Shown piece after piece: positions 56,504-64,000 of a stretch of DNA of 64,000 nucleotides. Position numbers and translations under genes: made by a program. Under the pieces are notes generated by a model. The model saw nothing but the letters and a program-made list of their open reading frames with translations, searched no databases and was not told where the DNA came from. The stretch's first letter is position 1, and each line of letters starts with the position of its first letter. Source of the DNA: Oscarella lobularis (lineage: Eukaryota > Porifera > Homoscleromorpha > Homosclerophorida > Oscarellidae); contig NC_089180.1 of NCBI RefSeq assembly GCF_947507565.1, forward strand, positions 496,001 through 560,000, given 5' to 3'.

Positions 56504-59500
56504 ATGACAATGGACCGTGACGAAGAAGAAGAAGGGTAAGAACAACGTTAGAAGACCGATACTATTTATACATCTTGTTTTTCTTGACGACCTATAGGAA
56601 AATGATGATGGCTCACAAAAGGCCATCCATATACGGGATCAATTTCTCCGATTTTCTCCGCGTGCTGCTGCCTTCATTCGGGCAAGATCGCCCGTTCCAA
56701 GACGATAACGGCGGCGAGGACGCGATCGACGACGTAAGCTATCATCCGCGTCAGGAAGACGCCCTTTTCTCGGGGGGGGATTCACGCGTTGTCGTATCCG
56801 TAGATTCTTCCGTGGCCTCGTCGTCATCATCGCTTCGCCGAAGACGGTGAGAGACGCGCTTCGCGATTAGGATTAGAAGCAAGAATGACGTCTTTCGTCG
56901 TCGCAGCTGGAGAAGAGAAGCCGATCGATTTTTTCCCTTCTCTTCGATGCCGCGCAGCGCTCCGCGAAGAGTTGTCCGAAATCAAGTAGAGTCGATCGTT
57001 CGATAGCGAAATATTCTAAGGTGCGCGCCGCTTTAGATCGGTGGCAATCGATCCACATTGAGCACATTCGGCGGGTTCGTTTTTTTTTTTTGGAGGGGAG
57101 GAGGGGATTTTTAATTATTGATTCGTTCAGATTTTGAAATTGATTGACGGGTCGCCGTCGGAAATTTTATCAGATTTGAATAGGAAGTTTGGAGAGTCTG
57201 GGCTCATGCCGGGAATCGTTGACGCCGTCGATTACAAAAAGGAGTGGAGTTCGGATCTCGATCCGAAAATTCTTACTGTATGCATACACATGATAATGAA
57301 CGCAAGTTTGGCATTTTTTTGCTTGTTTCAGTTTCTCAGACGAAATAGGCCGCCCGTCGAAATAACGCAACCTCCTTCTCTCGACATGTACACGGTCCTG
57401 CTGAAGACGAGACGTCGACTCCTTCATGAACTCGGCAGCGAAAAAAGGTATAGAGACAGAGGCACGTCTTTTGATCAAATATTTGTATTTTTTTAATTAA
57501 ATCAGAAAAACCGTCGAATTTTTTCTCTCTCGCTCCAATGGACGTCGACGCGCCGACCGCGTCCGGCGACAGCGTCCTGCCAACGCGCAAGTGTTTCGTT
57601 TGCCTCGAAACGTCGAGCAATCAGGCGGACGCGTACGAGATGGTGAACGGCAATCTCGGCGACTATTGGCAGGCGGGCGCCGGCCGACAGGGAAAGAACT
57701 GGATACGAATTTACGTCAAGCCGAACGTCATCGTTCATCGATTGGACGTTGACGTGCTCCCGTCGGATCACAGTTTCGTTCCGTCGACGATCGAGGTGAC
57801 GGCGGGAAGTGACGCGAGGGGCATGAAGCAGCTCGCCGACGTCAAGATAGCGAAGGGGGTCGCCGGAAGGATATCGCTCCTGCGGAACTGTCGTCGACAC
57901 TATCCCGTCATTGTCGTCGGTTTTCGGCACAATCAGAACGGCGGTTCGGACATTCGGATTCGATGTCTCGTCATGAAAGGCGTCCAGTTAGTAGTAGTCC
58001 CCCCTTTCTATTATCATTGGAGCAAATTTTGATTACTTTTTTAGTGTTGGAGGTGTGGGGCAGGAGACGACTGTCTTCGACTCGTCGGCGCTGTGGATTT
58101 TCAGCATGATTCGTTCGGTCGCGTCCGTGGCGATGCCGACGAGTTCGCAGCTGCGTGACACTCTGTTGCGACAATCGAGGCGCGTGTTGATTTCCATTAA
58201 TGTATTTATTGATTTTTTTTCTTCTTTTAGATTGGCTGTCAATGGGATGCCGCCGCTCTCTATAGCGCCGGCTTCCTCCGAGCGTCCCGCTCTTCTTTCC
58301 GAGTCGATACTGAATGCAGTGAATGACTTTCTCGAGAATCTGCTCCAGGGAGTTTCTGCAGGAAATCCCGAAATTGAGCTCTCCGTCGTGCCTCTGCTTC
58401 GCCAGTTGGCAGAAAGCGCGGAACTCGCCTTTCAGGCCAATAGTGAGTTATATGTAAATGTGCTTGGGCTCGAATAGCTGCGCTCTCTCAGCCGAAATAT
58501 TGGACCTGGAAATGGTCTACAACGACGGCGGCGAAAAAGGTCAAGACACGGCTATTGGCAACATTCTGGAGACGCCTTGGAGCTCGAAAGGTAACCTGCA
58601 CGCAAGGATATATTGCACTTGATTAGTAATCCTTGTTTCCTTGCTTACAGCCTATCTCTCAGCCGACGGAAAGGTTCAAGTGAACATCGTTTTTCAGTGC
58701 GCCGATTCGCTTCGCATTGAAGCGACGTCTTTCTCGCTAAAGGCAACGAATTCTCGCGAAACGAGAACGGGTTTTTATAGCGGACCCGTCTTTTTTAGAC
58801 TGTTCGCGGAGCTAACGGAGTCAGAAACGGTCTCATTCTCGTCTGCACCATCAAAGGGTACGTTCTCTCGTCAGCTTCCCTTCTCATTCGTTTTCCGTAC
58901 AGGGAATTCAAGGAGGAAGAGTTCGCCGAAACTTTGGCCTCGTACAATCATTGGGGTCGGGAAGAGTATGAAGCCTTTCGGAACCAGTGCGGATTTGAGA
59001 AAGCTAGCCCCGCGTGCTCTTTTGGTATTCTCTTCTCGTAGATCGCTCGATAGCCAATCGAAAGGAAGTCTTTATCCCGTCGCTTACTTTGAAACGGCTC
59101 CTGAAATGTAGATTTAAAAAATATTAATAATAAATAATGATGCTCTATTGACCTCTAGGGACGACATTGAAATTCCTATTGATGACGTCAGACCAGGCAG
59201 AGTAGGTTACGTTATTGACTGTATTTGGACGTGCGTCCAACGTCGTTCTCTTCTCCAGTATTACATAGTGAAGATTGTTGGTCCTCGTTCGGAAACAGCC
59301 GAAAGAATTGGACTCGTCAACGTTCGTTGCCATGGCTATCGCGACGTTTCAGATGGCATTGAAGACAGTCTGCTTAGTCTCGTACGTTTGATTTTTTCGC
59401 CAATAATTTCTCCGTACTAGCGAGCTTATCTGTATAGAAGTGTCAAGCTGCTCTTCCTGACTTGAGCCAAGTGGACGTGCCGTTTCCGTCTGACAAAACG

Positions 59501-60807
59501 GCTCTGCATCTTTTGGCTTTTGCCGCGTCTATGGCCGATAGCTTAGTCAGTTCTTACGTCGTTTTCGGATCAATTCTGTATTGATTCTTTTTTTTTGTAT
59601 AGCTTTGCGTTTCAAAACAGCAGAGAGTCGATCGAGTATCTCCAGCAAAAGTACTTTTTTTCTAATTGAATGCCGATTGTTTTCATCACTTCCTCAGGAT
59701 CCTTGTCTGGACGTCGACGGCGTGACACTGCGACTCTACTGGGACGTCTATAGTACCCTTTTGGACAAGTAAAGACACGTGCACACTACGCGGTGACCTC
59801 GATCATCGTCTCTACTGTTTTAGGTCTGATTTTCGTCACGAAGCGGCTCGCTTCTATTTCCTTCGTCTTCTCAAATACCTTCTCCCGCATCTCAGCATGC
59901 CGAACAGCAAAGAAAGAGAAGATTGGCGACGAGACCGAAACGTAAGAGATGAGAGAGGAAAAATCGAGTTTTCGTGCACTCTACCGATCGACGTCATCCA
60001 AAGGCTCATCAGCTATTGACCTGCGACGTCTATCAGCACCTGAGCGACATCGTCGACAGTCCGAATCTCTATCGAAGCAGCGTTCAGCAGATCGCGACGA
60101 CGGTCATCGTCGAAGGCGCCCAAGTCTTTTTTTCCGACGACGAGACGAGACGCTTTCACATGAACAAAGTCATCACGTCACTCAAAGTGAATGACGACAT
60201 TGTGCGAGATTTTTTTCCTAATCATAACGACGTTCTCAGGAGAACATACGAACGCCGTCGCAGAGTTTGACGTTCGAGTCGCTCTATCGCTTCTATACAA
60301 CTCTCGACGCCGACAGCTTGCTCGGCTTGCCGCAAGGCCTCGTCGAAGTGAGTGGGATTCGATCACGGAGTCAATTTTAATTGGGTTTCTCTCTCTCTCT
60401 AAGGCGAATTTCACCGGTAAAGAGGCTCTGGGAATTTTGTCGACGTTGGCTCGGGTCGCCGAGGCAGAGGTTCGTCGACGCAGTGAAGAGACTTTTTAGT
60501 CGATTTTTTTTGGTTTAGGCCGAAAAGTGGCTGACTCCCGGTCATCCTCCAGTGCACCGTCCCAGCGATCTCGTTCAGCTTTTGTGCGCGTTGCAGAGGA
60601 GCTTGTGCATGTGGGCGTACGGGCAGCTGACGAGCGGCGCAGCGACGGACGAACAGCGGCACGCCGTCGGAATGGTCATGATGAAATGTAAGGAAAACGC
60701 GCGATTTTTTTCTGTCGATTTTAATTAATGAAATCGCAGATACGCAAATTTTGACCGACTGTTCGTATCGTCTTTTGGAGAGAGTGAAAGCGTTTGAGAA
60801 GAAGACG
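56504..60807 (+). pseudogene. ZZEF1-like protein, 5' third (truncated)
   Basis: Many short plus-strand exons encode the beginning of ZZEF1. They include a variable start (MTMDRDEEEE), GSPSEILSDLNRKFGESG and a DOC/APC10 domain at 57500-57986 (DYWQAG, NWIRIYVKPNVIVHRLDVDV, VGFRHNQNGGSDIRIRCL). Next comes the helical region after it (FDSSALWIFSMIRSV, VNGMPPLSIAPASSE at 58231-58442), YWDVYSTLLDK, and the stretch ending LLERVKAFEKKT at 60807. The relatives continue with CUB and two ZZ zinc fingers; none is present here. One intron (after 58179) starts with GC. Exon joins near 57468/57500 and 58857/58912 are out of phase by one base. Most likely an inactive partial copy; it runs in frame into SLC15 sequence downstream. 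Confidence 0.82.
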
Positions 60808-60863
60808 GTAGGAGCAATAAACGTTCGTAATAAATTAGCTAACCTCGAAGAGAAATTCTTTAG

Positions 60864-61899
60864 ACTGTGTACGTCGAAAGATTGAACACAATCGGGCGAC
60901 CACGTGCCTTTTATCTCGTCGGTCTTGGTATGATGGTACCGTGCGTATCAGCAATACGAGCCAATCTCGTTCCATTCATGCTGGAACAGTTGGGCAACGG
61001 TGCTGAAAAACGACGTGTCATGGATAAATTCGTCAGCGTCTGCTACTTTGTAATTAACGTTGGAGCAACTTTATCAAACGTACTCGCATTTGGACTTCAA
61101 CGGCGAAGAGGTCCCGGGAAAAAAACGGAAGTGAATACGGGCTTCTTTTGGATTTATTTGGCTGTGCCTATGTGTCTCCTAGTGGCATTGATTATACTTT
61201 TCACGTGGCGAAAACGCTATCGAATCTCCAGAAAACGAGACTTTCACTACAACCTCAAATTACGATCAATACTATCAACAGCATGTGGATGCTATAAAGA
61301 AACATATCCAAATACTGATGATGCGGAGAAGCGGAAGAAGAATGGATATCGTCGTCGACTCGCCGTCATTGTACCTGTAGTTGGCTCCCTCGTCGCTTAC
61401 AACGTTGTCTACGGTCAGATGAGCAGCTCTTTCGTTGATCAGGCATTTCACTTGAAACTCTACAACGAAAAGGCGTTTCAAGACTTTACCGTAAATGCCA
61501 GCCTCGTTAACTGCAGCGGACCTAATCATCGGAACTACGTACTGCCACCGTCTGTGGTCACTTTCTTTAACACGGGCGCCATCGTTCTTTTTGTACCCGC
61601 CGTTTGGTGGATCGTCTATCCGATCTATGAACGCGTTTCCGGAAAGGAGTTCAGCATGATGAATTGCATTTTCTGGGGCATGATTTTTGCCATGATTGCC
61701 GTCCTGAGCGCCATGTGCGTCGAAGTGGCGCGTCGACTGAGCAGCGCTGACTTTCACTATGCGTACGTATGCACGCGATTTGCTGATACTGAGTGTCTGA
61801 ATAATTTTGGCTTCCGCTGTCATTTATTTATTTATCCTGCATAGCGTGCGCACGAGTACATGCCTGATGCCTCCCCAAACGCTAAGAAGCAAAGAGTGA
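60864..61899 (+). pseudogene. SLC15/PTR-family peptide transporter, internal part
   Basis: A long exon (60864-61762) and a short last exon (61845-61899). The exon encodes FYLVGLGMMVPCVSAIRANL and CYFVINVGATLSNVLAFGL (helices 4-5 of proton-coupled oligopeptide transporters, with the 'RANLVPF' motif near SLC15A4). It continues with LIILFTWRKRY, a cytosolic loop, VIVPVVGSLVAYNVVYGQMS (helix 7), an extracellular loop, and two further helices. The first four helices with the proton-coupling ExxER motif and the last helices are missing. The 3' exon adds a short unrelated tail and a stop. The reading frame joins that of the upstream ZZEF1 exon without a break. Transport activity is not expected. Confidence 0.75.
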
Positions 61900-62333
61900 G
61901 CCAAGAAAGCTACCAAAGCATTGCATTGCGAGATAACTTGTACTGGCCAGGCAATGGGATGAAGATGACGACGTTATCGACGTCGATATCGTCGACATCG
62001 AAAAGCGACGCGAAATGCAGAAATACTACGTAAGCTGAAGCAACGACGAGACTCACAAGCAAAGAGAATCATCGTTTCGCATCGTTCGCAGGTCTACGTT
62101 ATCGAGGTGGCGTTGAGAAATTTGCGATGCTGGATGAAGGAACTCCATTTTTACACGTGTTCCTTAGGAGATAACCACGCTACGTTTGACGACTTGTATT
62201 ACAGCATACCGAGAATGCTCAACTTTCAAATGTTTGGATATCCGCTCTTGTCGGATCAGACATATGTGGTTTTATTGGTCGGTGGAGTACACACATAGAT
62301 TCATATAGCGTCGTCATCTCGTTTCTCCTATAG

Positions 62334-62887
62334 GTGATACAAATGAGGAGCTGTGCGGTCGTTGGATGCAACTGGGCGTCGCTCTGTTTCTCCAACGCCG
62401 AGTCGTTCAAAGCGGCCCCACTCAAGTCGCTGGGATCCATCAATTTGGATGACCCCGATTCTGCATTGGGGGAGAGCGTACAGACGACGCGTTCGAACGC
62501 CGTCGACGACGACGACGACGATTCTCCGCCCGAGTATAGACGCAATTCATCGGCAAGGGAATTAGCTCCTCAAAGAGGGCTGCTTTAGAGCTGACGAAAA
62601 ATCTTGAGGAGGCCGGCTTGCAGATGCTCTTAGCCGGTTGCCGTTGGCGTGTAAGGCAGAGTCTCAAGCAAGGGCTCTATCTCGACAAAGTTGGGTCGGA
62701 TCTTTTTTTTGTCACGATTCACGATGCTGTAGTATTTGCTCAGACTGGGCTTAGACTGATGTGTAAGAGCGGCAGTGGTGAGGTGAGTTGTCAACCGGCT
62801 GACGAGGCTGTAGAAGGGTCTGGTGACAAGAGTTCCTCTATTTCTAGTACTCAGAGCAATATTCTTTCCGAAACTAGATTTTTTTGA
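62334..62887 (+). pseudogene. SLC26 anion transporter, C-terminal STAS domain fragment
   Basis: A first part (62334-62588) contains ASLCFSNAESFKAA, the opening strand and helix of a STAS domain, followed by an acidic insert with six Asp in a row. A second exon from 62589 has ELTKNLEEAGLQMLLAGC, then VRQSLKQGLYLDKVG and FFVTIHDAVVFAQ, the closing strands and helix of the same domain, and ends at 62887. The first part has a stop before the second, and the central core with its 'DxxxxxD/S' turn is lacking. The membrane domain is absent, although hydrophobic sequence upstream (62095-62298) might derive from it. A 3' remnant of a SulP/SLC26 gene. Confidence 0.7.
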
Positions 62888-63185
62888 ATGTTCACGTTGT
62901 AGAAGAGAGTGGAGAAATAGGATTGAAAATTTTTTTCCAGTGGCGCAACTAGACAGGCATAAACGGGGTCAGACCGGAGCGGTAAATGTCATTGGGCAAA
63001 CACACAATTCAATATCTAACTAATTGTTTTTGAGCACCCCGCCGGTTTATGTGTATCTGAGCGCATGCGCAATCGATGTTTGCTAGACTACGGAGTACAA
63101 CTTAGTACAACTCGGATCCCGTCCTACTTTAGCGATCCTTCATTCTAGTTTCTTGCTCTATGATTTAAACTATAGTCGATTGACA
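62888..63185. other. Spacer and upstream region of CLINT1
   Basis: No gene seen. Probable promoter of the following plus-strand gene. Confidence 0.5.
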
Positions 63186-64000
63186 ATGTGGAAGGTTCGT
63201 GAGCTCGGCGACAAGATGTAAGCCGTTTTCGAAACGCGTCACTCCCGAACGTCTTATCTCCCCCGCACATAGCGCCAACGTAGTGTTGAACTACACCGAA
63301 GTCGAAACGAAGGTTCGCGAGGCAACGAACGACGAAACGTGGGGTCCCCACGGCACGCTCATGCAAGAAATCGCGAAATTCACATTCACCTACGAACACT
63401 TTCGCGAAGTCATGGCAATGCTCTGCAAACGAATGCTCGAAAACAATCCCAAGCACTGGCGACGTTGCTACAAGGTACGAAATAGATCGTCGCTAGTTTT
63501 ATCCAGGCCGAATGCCGGATCCTTCTCGAAGGCGCTTCTCCTATTGGCCTATTTGCTTCGGAACGGGAGCGAACGAGTCGTTTCGAGCGCACGCGATCAT
63601 CTCTACGATATGCGACCTCTCGAAGACTTTCAGTATCGCGGCGATCGCGGCAAGGATCAGGGAATCAACGGTAAAAGGGAACTACACGGTTTCGTGCCAC
63701 GCCTTCATCTCTCGCAATGTAGTGCGTCAAAAGGCGAGGGAGGTCATGGGACTGCTGCAGGACGACGAGAAAATACGCGAAGAGCGAAAGAAGGCGAAAA
63801 AGTCGAGGGATAAATATGGCGTTTCATCTGACCAATTCCAAAGGGGTTACGGTAAATTAATTCGTAGATGATAAACAGTGTTATAAATCGTTACTTTTAG
63901 GCGATTACGGCGATGACGCCGATGAGCCCAGGCGCTGCGGGCGGGATCGTTACGATGAATATGACGACGATGACGACTACGATAGTGATTTTGTACAGTA
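63186..64000 (+). CDS. EpsinR / enthoprotin (CLINT1), 5' part, runs off the window
   Basis: Exons 63186-63217, 63273-63474, 63532-63670, 63723-63851 and 63901 onward join in phase. The product starts MWKVRELGDKIANVVLNYTE and continues VREATNDETWGPHGTLM, FREVMAMLCKRMLENNPKHW, LLLLAYLLRNGSERVV, RDHLYDMRPLEDFQY, GKDQGINVRQKAREV and KIREERKKAKKSRDKYGVSS. This is a complete ENTH domain with the lipid-binding basic face, followed by the start of an acidic Asp/Tyr-rich tail. The family recruits clathrin and AP-1 to trans-Golgi and endosomal membranes and sorts SNAREs. All introns seen are GT-AG. The 3' half with clathrin and adaptor motifs lies beyond 64000. Nothing suggests damage. Confidence 0.95.

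Noticed and set aside
55968-56507. 179-codon plus-strand frame as a gene
   Set aside because: It crosses the EFTUD2 fragment and its intron start and has no coherent domain; the matching part is only the copied exon.
61275-61823. 182-codon minus-strand frame
   Set aside because: Antisense shadow of the SLC15 exon.

Overview
The window is nuclear DNA of an animal. Genes are dense, most introns are 45-135 nt with ordinary splice signals, and the recognisable proteins are metazoan: a p53-family factor with a tetramerisation helix, a POU-homeodomain factor, an IRAK-like kinase, epsinR, the MICOS subunit APOOL, SRP68, ZZEF1 and adenylate kinase 9. The compactness and the mix of families suit an early-branching animal, with a sponge the best guess. 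That guess is inference.

Layout. 1-2262 is a 9-bp minisatellite. 2.4-8.1 kb holds repeats, a palindromic foldback element and broken pieces of ATP synthase beta, an ABCG transporter and a kinesin-8. 8.16-13.35 kb (minus) is a large gene whose exons encode membrane helices, then COR-like, CARD-like and IRAK-like kinase regions. 14.1-16.3 kb carries two further tandem arrays. 18.1-20.1 kb (plus) is a 14-exon p53-family gene. 20.6-45.1 kb (minus) is a decayed copy of the spliceosomal GTPase gene EFTUD2, split in mid-exon by a 22.7-kb array of about 550 copies of a 41-bp satellite. 45.2-64 kb is gene-packed: pieces of AK9, a PH-PDZ adaptor, an MFS transporter, MCM3, a receptor tail, SRP68, ZZEF1, SLC15 and SLC26, mixed with apparently whole POU, APOOL and chromo-like genes and the start of epsinR.

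Three features stand out. First, many recognisable genes are partial copies that keep their introns and abut one another, so the window looks like a mosaic of duplicated gene segments interspersed with intact genes. Second, GC-AG introns are unusually frequent. Third, the p53-family protein naturally carries Gln and Glu at the positions of human Arg248 and Arg249.

Genes here belong to unrelated pathways (DNA damage response, innate-type signalling, mitochondrial cristae, clathrin traffic, transcription). No operon-like cooperation is evident.
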